Shown here in pieces: positions 26,828 to 36,086 of a DNA stretch of 64,000 nt (the stretch's first letter is position 1; every line of letters begins with the position of its first letter). A model generated the notes under the pieces. That model had not been told where the DNA came from. It worked only from the letters and a program-made list of their open reading frames with translations, and made no database searches. The DNA lies in the NCBI RefSeq assembly GCF_004359985.1, contig NZ_SMRO01000001.1, forward strand, positions 1,960,193 through 2,024,192. The letters are read 5' to 3'. A program made the translations under genes and the position numbers. Source of the DNA: Paraburkholderia flava. Its GTDB lineage: Bacteria > Pseudomonadota > Gammaproteobacteria > Burkholderiales > Burkholderiaceae.

Positions 26828-27813
26828 GAGTGAGGGATGCCTGGAAGCGCGACGCCGGGCTGGCGCTCGCGCAGAATGCGTTCGAAATGACCGGGATCGT
26901 GCGGCTTCAACAGCTCGGCCGCGCGCGGCAAATGAAAATCGTACAGACGCGATACCCAGAAACGATACGCGCCTGCGCGCAGCATGTCTGGCCAGTGGCG
27001 GATTTCTTCCGGCGTGAATGGTCGCACAGTCTGATACGCGCGCAGCAATGCGTCCGCGCGGTTCGTGTCGAGCACGCCGGTGGCGAGGTCGGTACACCAG
27101 TCGTTGACGGTCACCGCGACATCGAACAGCCACTTGTCGCAGCCGGCGAAATAGAAATCGAAGAAGCCGCCGAGCCGCACCGTATGACCGGTTTCCGGCG
27201 CCGCGTGTGCGAACAGCACGTTATCGCGGAACAGGTCGCAATGGCACGGGCCTGCGGGCATTGCCGCGTAGTCGTCCGATGCGAAGAACGCCTGCTGATG
27301 CGCGAGTTCGGCGGTCAGCAGATCGCGCTGCGCACCGTCGATGAACGGCAGGATTGCCGGCACCGACTCTTCCCACCACGCGAGACTGCGCAGGTTCGGC
27401 TGCTGCGACGCGAAGCCGCGGCCGGCCAGGTGCATGCGCGCGAGCATCTGACCGACTTCGATGCAGTGCTCTTCTCCCGGTGCAAGTTCCGGCGCGCCTT
27501 CGAGCTTGCTGACGATCGCCGCCGGCTTGCCGTGCAGCAGACCGAACAGCTTGCCGTCCTCGAGCGGCACCGGGTCGGGCACCGGCACGCCGTGCGCAGC
27601 GAGATGCCGCATCAGATCCAGATAGAACGGCAGTTGCTCTGCGGTCAGTTTCTCGAAGATCGTCAGCACGTATTCGCCGCGCGTCGTCGTCAGAAAGAAG
27701 TTGCTGTTCTCGATACCGGACGGAATGCCGCGAAACCCGACGACATCGCCGAGGTCGTAGTGGCGCATCCATTGCGCGAGTTGGGAGTCGGTGACAGCAG
27801 TGAAGACAGCCAT
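26818..27813 (-). CDS. thrB: Homoserine kinase (ThrB, aminoglycoside-phosphotransferase-like type)
   Basis: A 331-residue kinase that phosphorylates homoserine in threonine synthesis. It belongs to the choline/aminoglycoside kinase fold type found in Pseudomonas and Burkholderia, not the GHMP type of E. coli. The features are the N-terminus [31 protein letters not shown] (nucleotide loop), the catalytic [11 protein letters not shown] and the metal site [19 protein letters not shown]. Length and start are standard. It is followed by the BPSS1780 gene with a 10-base overlap and preceded by a DUF2782 gene, the same order as in Pseudomonas near polA. Confidence 0.95.
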   Translation of the reverse strand: MAVFTAVTDSQLAQWMRHYDLGDVVGFRGIPSGIENSNFFLTTTRGEYVLTIFEKLTAEQLPFYLDLMRHLAAHGVPVPDPVPLEDGKLFGLLHGKPAAIVSKLEGAPELAPGEEHCIEVGQMLARMHLAGRGFASQQPNLRSLAWWEESVPAILPFIDGAQRDLLTAELAHQQAFFASDDYAAMPAGPCHCDLFRDNVLFAHAAPETGHTVRLGGFFDFYFAGCDKWLFDVAVTVNDWCTDLATGVLDTNRADALLRAYQTVRPFTPEEIRHWPDMLRAGAYRFWVSRLYDFHLPRAAELLKPHDPGHFERILRERQPGVALPGIPHSCN

Positions 27814-27982
27814 GCGGGAAACGTCGGGTCGGGTTGGTCGGGGCGCCTCACGGCGGCCGGCGGGTGGAGCGGGTCAAGCGGGGCAAACGTCGCCCGGTAC
27901 TGAACCGAAGGTGCACGCGGGCAGGGTGCATCGCGCGCGGCGGCAAGCGTCGTGCCGCGCGAACCTTCGGTATTGCAGCAGA

Positions 27983-28378
27983 TCAGTAGTGCAGGTTGAT
28001 CGACGGCAGGCGCGTGCTGGCCCGGCCGTTGTCGCGCACGGTCGGCGACGTGTCGAGCGGCGCGCTCATCTGGTAGCGCGTGCCGAAGTTCGAGTGCACG
28101 TCGATTTCGACGGGCTTGCCCTTGTCGCGGTACTCGGTGATTTCAGTGCCGCTGCCGCTGCGTTCGTAGAAGCTCGGCGTGCGCGGCACGTCGATCTCGA
28201 CTTTCGAACTGACTTCGGCAGCCGGGCGATTGATCGCCTTCAGGTCCGGCAGACCGGCGCGCTCGTTGGCGGACTGCGCTTCGGCAGTGGCCTGGGCGTC
28301 GTCGGCGGGCTGGGCGGCCAGTGCGACGCCGCCGAAGGCGAGCGTCACCGCAACGGCGACGGTAAGGAGCGGCTTCAT
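27983..28378 (-). CDS. DUF2782-like periplasmic protein
   Basis: A 131-residue protein with a clear Sec signal peptide (MKPLLTVAVAVTLAFGGVALA, cleavage after ALA near residue 22). The mature part is acidic and disordered at first. It then has EITEYRDKGKPVEIDVHSNF followed by GTRYQM, which matches the DUF2782 pattern (EYRxxGxxxxIxVxxxxGxxY). A DUF2782 gene next to thrB and close to polA is a conserved arrangement in Pseudomonas and related groups. Function unknown. Start ATG at 28376-28378. Confidence 0.75.
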   Translation of the reverse strand: MKPLLTVAVAVTLAFGGVALAAQPADDAQATAEAQSANERAGLPDLKAINRPAAEVSSKVEIDVPRTPSFYERSGSGTEITEYRDKGKPVEIDVHSNFGTRYQMSAPLDTSPTVRDNGRASTRLPSINLHY

Positions 28379-28498
28379 GGTGATTCTCCGATTGGGTGCC
28401 CAGATTCTAGCAAATCCGTGCGTCCGGCACGGTCGATGCCCCTTATTTTGCGCCGCTTTCGCGCGGTCTGCGCGCAGCTGGCACGTCGTTCGCCGGTC

Positions 28499-28538
28499 GT
28501 TTGAATATGGTTTGAATACCGCTTGAATACCGTTTGTC
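28499..28538 (+). repeat. 11-base tandem repeats upstream of amn
   Basis: Successive units GTTTGAATATG (28499), GTTTGAATACC (28510) and GCTTGAATACC (28521), plus a partial GTTTGTC (28532). The period equals about one helical turn. They lie 140 bases before the amn start in the divergent gap to the DUF2782 gene, so they could be phased regulator sites. Confidence 0.75.
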
Positions 28539-28676
28539 ACAGCATCGTTGCGGTTCGTGCAAGGTCACGCACGGAGGCGGCCGCGAACCCCGCGCCACGC
28601 GACCGTTCGACGCTCCCGGCAGGCGTCGCGGACACCGGTTCATGGTAATGTCGTCGCATCAACCGAGGCAAAAAAA

Positions 28677-30203
28677 ATGAACAGCGAACTCAACCGACGC
28701 GCGGTGCAGACACCCGCCAGCAACTTTCCGACCGAGGCGTTCGCCGACGCCGCCGATGCCGTCACGCGACTCTCCGCGATCTACGAAGCGAACACGTCCT
28801 ACCTGCGCGATGCGTTCGCGCGCTACCGGCGCAACGAGCCGTTCGAACGCCGCGTGCGGGCGTGCTATCCGTTCGTGCGCGTGCGCACCGAGGTCAACAC
28901 ACATATCGATTCGCGCCGCTCGTACGGCTTCGTCGCCGGCCCGGGCGTATTCGAAACCACCGTGACGCGGCCGGACCTGTTCGGCAATTACTATCGCGAG
29001 CAGTTGCGGTTGCTCGCGAAGAACCATCATGTGTCGATCGAAGTCGGCGTGTCGGAGCAACCGGTGCCGATCCACTTCGCGTTCGCCGAGGGCATTCACC
29101 TGGAAGGCGATCTCGATCGCGAACGTCTGTTTGCGATGCGCGATATCTTCGATACGCCGGATCTCGCGTTGCTCGACGATCGCATCGTCAACGGCACGTA
29201 CGAACCGCCGCCGGGCGAGCCGCATCCGCTGGCGCTTTTTACGGCGGCGCGGGTCGATTTTTCGCTGCATCGGCTGCGGCACTACACCGCTACGTCGCCG
29301 ACGCATTTTCAGAACTACGTGCTGTACACGAACTACCAGTTCTACATCGACGAATTCGTCAAGCTCGGCCGCACGATGATGGCCTCCACCGACGACGAAG
29401 AACTACGCGCGTACCGCAGCGAGTACACGTCGTTCGTCGAGCCGGGCGACGTGATCACGTACAACGCGAACCTCGGCGAGCAGGCCGACGAGGGCACGCA
29501 GCCGCCGCGTCTACCGCAAATGCCCGCGTATCACCTGAAGCGCGCGGACGGCAGCGGCATCACGATGGTCAACATCGGCGTCGGGCCATCGAACGCGAAG
29601 ACGATCACCGATCACATCGCGGTGCTGCGTCCGCATGCGTGGATCATGCTCGGTCACTGCGCGGGGCTGCGCAACACGCAGCGTCTCGGCGACTACGTGC
29701 TGGCGCACGGCTATGTGCGCGAGGATCACGTGCTCGACGACGATCTGCCGCTGTGGGTGCCGATCCCGGCGCTCGCCGAAGTACAGGTCGCGCTCGAGCG
29801 AGCGGTCGCACAGGTCACGCAACTGGACGGCGCCGAACTGAAACGCGTGATGCGTACGGGAACGGTGGCGAGCGTCGACAACCGCAACTGGGAGCTGCGC
29901 GATCATCGCGAGCCGGTGCAGCGTTTATCGCAAAGCCGCGCGGTCGCGCTCGACATGGAGAGCGCGACGATCGCCGCGAACGGTTTCCGCTTCCGCGTGC
30001 CGTACGGCACGTTGCTGTGCGTGTCCGACAAACCGCTGCATGGCGAGCTGAAGCTGCCGGGCATGGCCGATCAGTTTTATCGCGCGCAGGTCGATCAGCA
30101 TCTGCAGATCGGCGTGAAGGCGATGGAAATTCTGCGGACGAACGGGCTGCACCGGCTGCATAGCCGGAAGCTGCGCAGCTTTGCGGAAGTGGCGTTTCAG
30201 TAA
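28677..30203 (+). CDS. amn: AMP nucleosidase
   Basis: A 508-residue enzyme that hydrolyses AMP to adenine and ribose-5-phosphate. The N-terminal AMN domain (RLSAIYEANTSYLRDAFARY, CYPFVRVRTEV, SRRSYGFVAGPGVFETTVTR) precedes the nucleoside-phosphorylase-like catalytic domain (GITMVNIGVGPSNAKTITDH, RPHAWIMLGHCAGLRNTQRL, ALDMESATIAANGFRFRVPY with the conserved Glu-Ser). The ATG at 28677 follows GAGG (28665-28668) and gives the usual size. The longer frame from 28548 is not supported. The chromate transporter genes are convergent, 3 bases away. Confidence 0.94.
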   Translation: MNSELNRRAVQTPASNFPTEAFADAADAVTRLSAIYEANTSYLRDAFARYRRNEPFERRVRACYPFVRVRTEVNTHIDSRRSYGFVAGPGVFETTVTRPDLFGNYYREQLRLLAKNHHVSIEVGVSEQPVPIHFAFAEGIHLEGDLDRERLFAMRDIFDTPDLALLDDRIVNGTYEPPPGEPHPLALFTAARVDFSLHRLRHYTATSPTHFQNYVLYTNYQFYIDEFVKLGRTMMASTDDEELRAYRSEYTSFVEPGDVITYNANLGEQADEGTQPPRLPQMPAYHLKRADGSGITMVNIGVGPSNAKTITDHIAVLRPHAWIMLGHCAGLRNTQRLGDYVLAHGYVREDHVLDDDLPLWVPIPALAEVQVALERAVAQVTQLDGAELKRVMRTGTVASVDNRNWELRDHREPVQRLSQSRAVALDMESATIAANGFRFRVPYGTLLCVSDKPLHGELKLPGMADQFYRAQVDQHLQIGVKAMEILRTNGLHRLHSRKLRSFAEVAFQ

Positions 30204-30206
30204 GGA

Positions 30207-30737
30207 TCAGAACTGCCCCAGCCCCGTCAGCCCGACCAGGCTGCCGGCGGCCAGCAACCACAGCGGATGAATGCGCGTCTTCCACGCAAGCGTCGCGCAC
30301 ACGGCGGTGATCGCCCACGCGATCGCCGTCGTGTCCGACGCATCTGCGATCAACGCGGCGCTCGCCGCGACCAGCCCGGCCGTGACCGGCACCAGTCCCT
30401 TCTGCGCGATGCCTCGCCACGGACGGTCCTTGAAGCGATCCCACGCATGCAGCGCGAGGATCGTCACGATCGACGACGGTCCGAACTTCGCGATCGACGT
30501 CACCAGCATCCCTGACCAGCCGGCCACGTGCCAGCCAACCAGCGTGACGATCATCAGGTTCGGACCGGGCGCGGCTTGAGCAAGCGCGAACAGCGCGCTG
30601 AATTCGCTGGCCGGCATCCAGTGATGCACGTCGACCACCTGCCGCTGCATCTCCGGCAGGATCGTATTGCCGCCGCCGAATGCGAGCAGCGACAGCTGAC
30701 TGAAAATGATCGCGAGTGAAACCAGTGTGTCGTTCAT
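30207..30737 (-). CDS. Chromate transporter, second half-size subunit
   Basis: A 176-residue ChrA-family half protein with five or six membrane segments. The family motif FGGGNTILPEMQRQVVDVH is near the N-terminus, and FALAQAAPGPNLMIVTLVG is the conserved Gly-Pro-Gly segment. ChrA exists either as one two-domain chain or as two short chains. Here it is the split form, with the partner gene overlapping by 4 bases upstream. Such pairs export chromate, or in many genomes serve an unknown anion. Confidence 0.88.
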   Translation of the reverse strand: MNDTLVSLAIIFSQLSLLAFGGGNTILPEMQRQVVDVHHWMPASEFSALFALAQAAPGPNLMIVTLVGWHVAGWSGMLVTSIAKFGPSSIVTILALHAWDRFKDRPWRGIAQKGLVPVTAGLVAASAALIADASDTTAIAWAITAVCATLAWKTRIHPLWLLAAGSLVGLTGLGQF

Positions 30738-31345
30738 CGTGCGGCCTTTTCTGCTGCGGCGAGTTTGTGGGCGCGTGCGGCGACGAGCATGCTGAGCGGC
30801 GTCAGCACGAGCATCGTCGGCAGCAGCGGGACACGCAGGATCGCGATCGCGACGAAGCCGAGCGCGGCGATCGTCGCACCGCCCGGGTCGCGCCGCAGCG
30901 GCGCGAGAATCTTGATCGCCATCGCGACCAGCAGACCAGCCGCCGACGCCGCGAGGCCGGCGAACAGATGCCGGACGTGTGGGTCGTTCTGCGTGTGCTC
31001 ATACAGCACGCCGAGACCGATCACAACCAGCGACGGCCCCGCGATCAACCCAAGCAGACACGCGAGCGCACCGGCCAGGCCACGAAAGCGCATGCCGATC
31101 GCCACCGACAGATTGATCACGTTGCCGCCCGGCAGGAACTGGCACAGGCCGAGCAGATCGGTGAACTCGGCGGACGTGAGCCAGCCGCGCCGTTCGACGA
31201 TCGCGCGTCGCGCGAGCGGCAGCGCGCCGCCGAACGAGATCAGACCGAGGCCGAGAAAGCCGCTGAACAGCGCGCGCAAGGTGGGTGGCGCGGTGGGGGT
31301 CTCTGCGGGAGAAGAAGCGGCAGGGGAAGGTGTCGTTGTGATCAT
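30734..31345 (-). CDS. Chromate transporter, first half-size subunit
   Basis: A 203-residue ChrA-family half protein. It has the ChrA signature GLGLISFGGALPLARRAIVE followed by RRGWLTSAEF, and the GLCQFLPGGNVINLSVAIG segment that matches the Pro-Gly motif of the partner. The N-terminal 20 residues are Pro/Ala/Ser/Thr-rich. The 3' end overlaps the start of the second half (30734-30737), typical of an obligate heterodimer. It is divergent from a LysR gene, which is the probable regulator. Confidence 0.88.
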   Translation of the reverse strand: MITTTPSPAASSPAETPTAPPTLRALFSGFLGLGLISFGGALPLARRAIVERRGWLTSAEFTDLLGLCQFLPGGNVINLSVAIGMRFRGLAGALACLLGLIAGPSLVVIGLGVLYEHTQNDPHVRHLFAGLAASAAGLLVAMAIKILAPLRRDPGGATIAALGFVAIAILRVPLLPTMLVLTPLSMLVAARAHKLAAAEKAAR

Positions 31346-31421
31346 GTTGTCGAACGTCCGGTATGTACCGCCGAGGTTAACGCCGATGCGCAGCCCGGCA
31401 AAACGATTTTTCGGACGCGGC

Positions 31422-31442
31422 CTTGTGACTTAGAATCACAAG
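31422..31442. promoter_or_regulatory. Perfect dyad over the LysR start and chromate operon gap
   Basis: CTTGTGA (31422-31428) and TCACAAG (31436-31442) are perfect arms with a 7-base spacer, ending one base before the lysR ATG. The spacer overlaps TAGAAT (31431-31436), a possible -10. LysR autoregulation and control of the divergent chromate pair is the natural reading. Confidence 0.6.
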
Positions 31443-31443
31443 C

Positions 31444-32325
31444 ATGGCTCGAAATCTCCCTCCCTTTCCGGCACTCCGCGCGTTCGAAGCTGCGGCCCGA
31501 TGCGACAGTTTCACCGCTGCCGCCGACGAACTGCATGTGACTCACGGTGCAATCAGCCGTCAGGTCGCTGCGTTCGAAGCGTGGGTCGGCGTGCAGGTAT
31601 TTCATCGGATCGGCAAGCGCGTGCGCCTCACCGATGACGGCCGCCGCTATCTCGCGACGGTGCAGGTCGCGTTCGACAGCATTGCGGTCGCGACCGACCA
31701 GTTGCGTGACACCTCGGTCGTGCACGTGCTGCGCGTGAATGCGCTCTCGACGTTTGCAATGAAGTGGCTGCTGCCGCGACTCTCGCAGTTTCAGCGGATG
31801 GCGCCGAACGTCGAACTGCGGTTGTCGACGTCGAACGCACCGGTCGAAACGCTCGATGGCTTCGACGTCGCCGTGCGGCGCGGTCCCGCGCACTGGCCGC
31901 ATTGCGTGAGCGGCCATTTTCTCGACGAGCACGAGATCCCGGTCTGCAGCCCCGCGCTATTGCAGCGCGCACCGATCGTCGTCGCCGACGATCTCGCACG
32001 GCACACGCTGCTGTATTCGGACACGCGACCCGACGCGTGGCGCAACTGGCTCACGGCAGCAGGCGTGAAAGCGAAGTGCCGCAAGAAGCAGTCGTTCGAT
32101 CACTTCTATCTGGCGTTGCAGGCGGCGGTGGATGGTCTGGGCGTGGCGCTCGGGCCGTTGCCGATGATTGCGGACGAACTCGCGTCCGGGCGTCTGGTGA
32201 CGCCGCTGCCCGGTCCGCATCTGGATGCGCGCGGCTACTGGTGGGTCGCACGACGCGAGGTGGCCGATGCGCCGCTCGTCGTGCAGTTTTGCCGCTGGCT
32301 GGAAGCGCAGGCCGATGCCACTTGA
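31444..32325 (+). CDS. LysR-family regulator (GcvA-like), divergent from chromate transporter
   Basis: A 293-residue LysR regulator with the GcvA-type N-terminus LPPFPALRAFEAAARCDSFT, the HTH AAADELHVTHGAISRQVAAF and RVRLTDDGRRYLATV. The effector domain shows the GcvA-like stretch VETLDGFDVAVRRG. The ATG at 31444 has no ribosome-binding site: a dyad and a -10-like TAGAAT occupy the 22 bases before it, so the mRNA may be leaderless. The next in-frame ATG is far downstream and would remove the HTH, so this start stands. Likely regulates the divergent split ChrA. Confidence 0.88.
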   Translation: MARNLPPFPALRAFEAAARCDSFTAAADELHVTHGAISRQVAAFEAWVGVQVFHRIGKRVRLTDDGRRYLATVQVAFDSIAVATDQLRDTSVVHVLRVNALSTFAMKWLLPRLSQFQRMAPNVELRLSTSNAPVETLDGFDVAVRRGPAHWPHCVSGHFLDEHEIPVCSPALLQRAPIVVADDLARHTLLYSDTRPDAWRNWLTAAGVKAKCRKKQSFDHFYLALQAAVDGLGVALGPLPMIADELASGRLVTPLPGPHLDARGYWWVARREVADAPLVVQFCRWLEAQADAT

Positions 32326-32353
32326 GCACCGGCTTGCGCGTTAGACAAGAACG

Positions 32354-33097
32354 TTACAGATAGAACATCCGGTCTTCGTCCGACTTCGCCGGATGCGCTT
32401 CACCTTCTTCGCGATCCTCGTAGAACGCGAGCACGGCTTCGAGCACCTGGTCGGGATCGTCGATGACCTGCATCAGATCGATGTCGTTCGGATTGATGAG
32501 GCCCATCGGAATCAGCTGGTCCTTGAACCAGCCGAGCAGACCCTTCCAGAATTCCGCACCCACCAGAATGATCGGCACGTGACGCGACTTCTTGGTCTGG
32601 ATCAGCGTGAGCACTTCGGCGAGTTCGTCGAGCGTGCCGAAGCCGCCGGGCATCACGATCACCGCATCCGAATTCTTCACGAACGTGACCTTGCGCGTGA
32701 AGAAATGCCGGAAGCGCAGCGAGATGTCCTGCCACTGGTTGCCCGATTGCTCGTGCGGCAGTTCGATGTTCAGACCGACCGACGGCGCCTTGCCCGCGTG
32801 CGCGCCCTTGTTCGCCGCTTCCATGATGCCGGGACCACCGCCGGAGATCACGGCGAAGCCCGCATCGGACAGTTTGCGTGCGATCTGCGTGGCGAGTTTG
32901 TAGTACGGCGAGTTCGGTTTGAGACGCGCCGAACCGTAGATGCTGACAGCCGGGCGGATCTCCGAGAGGTACTCGGTCGCCTCAATAAACTCTGCCATAA
33001 TCGTGAACATCTGCCACGATGCGCGGGCTTTCTTGGCCGTCGCGCGCTCTTGATCTGCGAGTGATCGCAGACTCGGAATCACTTTTCTCTTAGTCAT
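32354..33097 (-). CDS. LOG family protein (TIGR00730 type)
   Basis: A 247-residue Rossmann-fold protein of the LOG/lysine-decarboxylase-like family, nucleoside 5'-monophosphate phosphoribohydrolases. The hallmark motifs SGGGPGIMEAANKGA and MPGGFGTLDELAEVLTLIQ (PGGxGTxxE) are intact, preceded by RPAVSIYGSARL. The first 40 residues (KRKVIPSLRSLADQERATAKKA) are a charged extension found in this larger subgroup. The activity is probably cleavage of the base from AMP or a similar nucleotide, as in the nearby amn. The start codon is separated from the divergent polA start by a single base. Confidence 0.88.
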   Translation of the reverse strand: MTKRKVIPSLRSLADQERATAKKARASWQMFTIMAEFIEATEYLSEIRPAVSIYGSARLKPNSPYYKLATQIARKLSDAGFAVISGGGPGIMEAANKGAHAGKAPSVGLNIELPHEQSGNQWQDISLRFRHFFTRKVTFVKNSDAVIVMPGGFGTLDELAEVLTLIQTKKSRHVPIILVGAEFWKGLLGWFKDQLIPMGLINPNDIDLMQVIDDPDQVLEAVLAFYEDREEGEAHPAKSDEDRMFYL

Positions 33098-33098
33098 A

Positions 33099-35858
33099 AT
33101 GCCTGAAGAACAGTACCTGGAAGCTAAGCTGGAAGGGAAGACCCTGCTATTGGTCGACGGTTCGAGTTACCTGTACCGGGCCTACCATGCGCTGCCCGAT
33201 CTGCGCAGTCCCGATGGCGGACCGACCGGCGCGCTGTATGGCATCGTCAACATGCTGCGGCGCATGCGCAAGGAAGTCACGGCAGAGTATAGCGCGTGCG
33301 TGTTCGATGCGAAGGGCAAGACGTTTCGCGACGACTGGTACCCCGAGTACAAGGCGAACCGTCCGTCGATGCCCGAAGATCTCGTGCGGCAGATCGAACC
33401 GATTCACGTGGCCGTGCGTTCGCTCGGCTGGCCGCTGCTGATGATCGACGGCGTCGAAGCCGACGACGTGATCGGCACGCTCGCCGTGCAGGCCGAAAAG
33501 CGCGGGATGAAGGTGATCGTGTCGACCGGCGACAAGGATCTCGCACAGCTCGTCACCGATCACGTCACGCTGATCAACACGATGACGAACGAGACGCTCG
33601 ACCGCGCCGGCGTGCTCGCGAAGTTCGGCGTGCCGCCGGAGCGGATCGTCGATTACCTGTCGCTGATCGGCGATACCGTCGACAACGTGCCGGGCGTCGA
33701 CAAGTGCGGCCCGAAAACCGCGCTCAAGTGGCTCGCGCAGTACAACTCGCTCGACGGCATCGTCGCGCATGCGGACGAGATCAAGGGCGCAGTCGGCGAC
33801 AACCTGCGCCGCGCGCTCGACTTCCTGCCGATGGCGAGGAAGCTCGTCACGGTCGATACCGCATGCGATCTGACGGAACACATCGTGTCGATCGAAGCGT
33901 CGCTCGCGAGCCGGCCTGAGGCGCGTACCGAGTTGCGCGACATCTTCGCGCGGCACGGCTTCAAGACGTGGCTGCGCGAAGTCGAGATCGCCGAGGTGGT
34001 CGAAGGTCCGCAGACCGACGTGGCTCCCGCGCAGACCGTCGACGTCGAGCGGCATTACGACACCGTGCAGACGTGGGAGCAGTTCGACGCGTGGCTCGCG
34101 AAGATCGACGCCGCGCCGCTCACCGCATTCGATACCGAGACCACGTCGCTCGATCCGATGACCGCGCAGCTGGTCGGCCTGTCGTTCTCGGTCGAAGTGG
34201 GCCATGCCGCGTACGTTCCGGTCGCGCATCGCGGACCGGACGCGCCGGAGCAACTGCCGCGCGACGAAGTGCTCGCGAAGCTGAAGCCGTGGCTCGAGAA
34301 TCCCGCGAAGAAAAAGGTCGGCCAGCATCTGAAGTACGACGAGCAGGTGCTCGCCAACTACGGCATCGAGATGGACGGCGTCGAGCACGATACGCTGCTC
34401 GAATCGTATGTGCTCGAATCGCATCGCACGCACGACATGGACAGCCTCGCGCTGCGCCATCTCGGCATCAAGACGATCAAGTACGAAGAGGTGGCGGGCA
34501 AGGGCGCGCAGCAGATCGGCTTCGACGAAGTCGCGCTCGAGCAGGCCGCCGAGTACGCGGCGGAAGACGCGGACATCACGCTGCGTTTGCACGAAGCGCT
34601 GTATCCGCAGGTCGCGGCCGAGGCCGGTCTCGAACATGTGTATCGACAGATCGAGCTTCCCACTGCGCGCGTGCTGCGCAAGATGGAGCGCGCGGGCGTG
34701 CTGATCGACGCCGAGAAACTGCGGCGCCAGAGCAGCGAAATCGCGACGCGCCTCGTGCAGCTCGAAGGCGAAGCGTACGAACTGGCGGGCGGCGAATTCA
34801 ATCTCGGCTCGCCGAAGCAGATCGGCCAGATCTTCTTCGAGAAGCTGCAACTGCCGGTCGTGAAGAAGACGCCGAGCGGCGCACCGTCCACCGATGAAGA
34901 AGTGCTGCAGAAGCTCGCGGAAGACTATCCGCTGCCGAAGCTGCTGCTCGAGCATCGCGGTCTGTCGAAGCTGAAATCGACTTATACCGACAAGCTGCCA
35001 CGCATGGTCAACGCGCAGACCGGCCGCGTGCATACGAATTACGCGCAGGCGGTTGCGGTCACCGGGCGGCTCGCGTCGAACGATCCGAATCTGCAGAACA
35101 TTCCGGTGCGCACGGCGGAAGGCCGACGCATTCGCGAAGCGTTCATCGCGTCGCCGGGACACAAGCTCGTATCGGCTGATTATTCGCAGATCGAGTTGCG
35201 CATCATGGCGCACATCTCCGGCGATGAAGCGCTGCTGCGCGCGTTTGCCGGCGGCGAAGACATTCACCGCGCGACGGCTGCCGAAGTGTTCAGCGTGACG
35301 CCGCTCGAAGTGAATTCGGATCAGCGGCGCATCGCGAAGGTGATCAACTTCGGGCTGATCTACGGGATGAGTTCGTTCGGGCTCGCGTCGAATCTCGGCA
35401 TCACGCGCGATGCGGCGAAGCTTTATATCGACCGCTACTTCGCGCGTTATCCTGGCGTCGCACGCTACATGGACGACACGCGGGCGAGCGCGAAAGAGAA
35501 GGGCTACGTCGAGACCGTGTTCGGCCGGCGCCTGTGGCTGCCGGAGATCAACGGCGGCAACGGCCCGCGTCGCCAGGCCGCCGAGCGCGCGGCGATCAAC
35601 GCGCCGATGCAGGGCACCGCGGCGGATCTGATCAAGCTGTCGATGATCGCCGTGCAGAAGTGGCTCGACGACTCGCGCGTGGGTGTCGGCACGCGGATGA
35701 TCATGCAGGTCCACGATGAACTGATTCTCGAAGTGCCGGACAGCGAACTCGCCAATGTCCGCAAGCGCTTGCCCGAGCTGATGTGCGGCGTCGCTTCGCT
35801 GAAGGTGCCGCTCGTCGCGGAAGTCGGCGCCGGTGATAACTGGGAAGAGGCGCATTGA
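33099..35858 (+). CDS. polA: DNA polymerase I
   Basis: A 919-residue three-domain enzyme for Okazaki fragment processing and excision repair. The 5' nuclease occupies residues 15-270 (LLLVDGSSYLYRAYHALPDL, YPEYKANRPSMPEDL, GVEADDVIGTLA, STGDKDLAQLV, PGVDKCGPKTALKWL). The 3'-5' exonuclease is at about 330-510 (AFDTETTSLDP, KYDEQVL, EYAAEDADITLRLHE; the DxE, Asp and YxxxD residues are present, so proofreading is likely). The polymerase occupies 540-915 (LASNDPNLQNIPVR, SADYSQIELRIMAHIS, RRIAKVINFGLIYGMSSFGL, MIMQVHDELILEVPD). No ribosome-binding site is visible before the ATG, which lies one base from the start of the divergent LOG gene. Confidence 0.97.
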   Translation: MPEEQYLEAKLEGKTLLLVDGSSYLYRAYHALPDLRSPDGGPTGALYGIVNMLRRMRKEVTAEYSACVFDAKGKTFRDDWYPEYKANRPSMPEDLVRQIEPIHVAVRSLGWPLLMIDGVEADDVIGTLAVQAEKRGMKVIVSTGDKDLAQLVTDHVTLINTMTNETLDRAGVLAKFGVPPERIVDYLSLIGDTVDNVPGVDKCGPKTALKWLAQYNSLDGIVAHADEIKGAVGDNLRRALDFLPMARKLVTVDTACDLTEHIVSIEASLASRPEARTELRDIFARHGFKTWLREVEIAEVVEGPQTDVAPAQTVDVERHYDTVQTWEQFDAWLAKIDAAPLTAFDTETTSLDPMTAQLVGLSFSVEVGHAAYVPVAHRGPDAPEQLPRDEVLAKLKPWLENPAKKKVGQHLKYDEQVLANYGIEMDGVEHDTLLESYVLESHRTHDMDSLALRHLGIKTIKYEEVAGKGAQQIGFDEVALEQAAEYAAEDADITLRLHEALYPQVAAEAGLEHVYRQIELPTARVLRKMERAGVLIDAEKLRRQSSEIATRLVQLEGEAYELAGGEFNLGSPKQIGQIFFEKLQLPVVKKTPSGAPSTDEEVLQKLAEDYPLPKLLLEHRGLSKLKSTYTDKLPRMVNAQTGRVHTNYAQAVAVTGRLASNDPNLQNIPVRTAEGRRIREAFIASPGHKLVSADYSQIELRIMAHISGDEALLRAFAGGEDIHRATAAEVFSVTPLEVNSDQRRIAKVINFGLIYGMSSFGLASNLGITRDAAKLYIDRYFARYPGVARYMDDTRASAKEKGYVETVFGRRLWLPEINGGNGPRRQAAERAAINAPMQGTAADLIKLSMIAVQKWLDDSRVGVGTRMIMQVHDELILEVPDSELANVRKRLPELMCGVASLKVPLVAEVGAGDNWEEAH

Positions 35859-36086
35859 TCGTTGCGCGGCCGCGTCGCGCTTATACGCGTGTACGCGGCT
35901 GTCTGGTCCGCTTAAGCATGCGCTGAATGAGCCGTTGCGCAACCCCGTGTTCGTATATCGTCGTGTGCATGTCACACATGCCGCCCTGTGGCTTGTGAGA
36001 AGCCGTATGCGCGCTGACAATCGATAACGACGGCATGCGTATGCGTGCCGCTCGACCCACAACCCATCGACACACGGAGGATCGCG

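Noticed and set aside
25975..26833. Plus-strand frames opposite the BPSS1780 gene
   Set aside because: Shadow frames of a convincing membrane protein gene.
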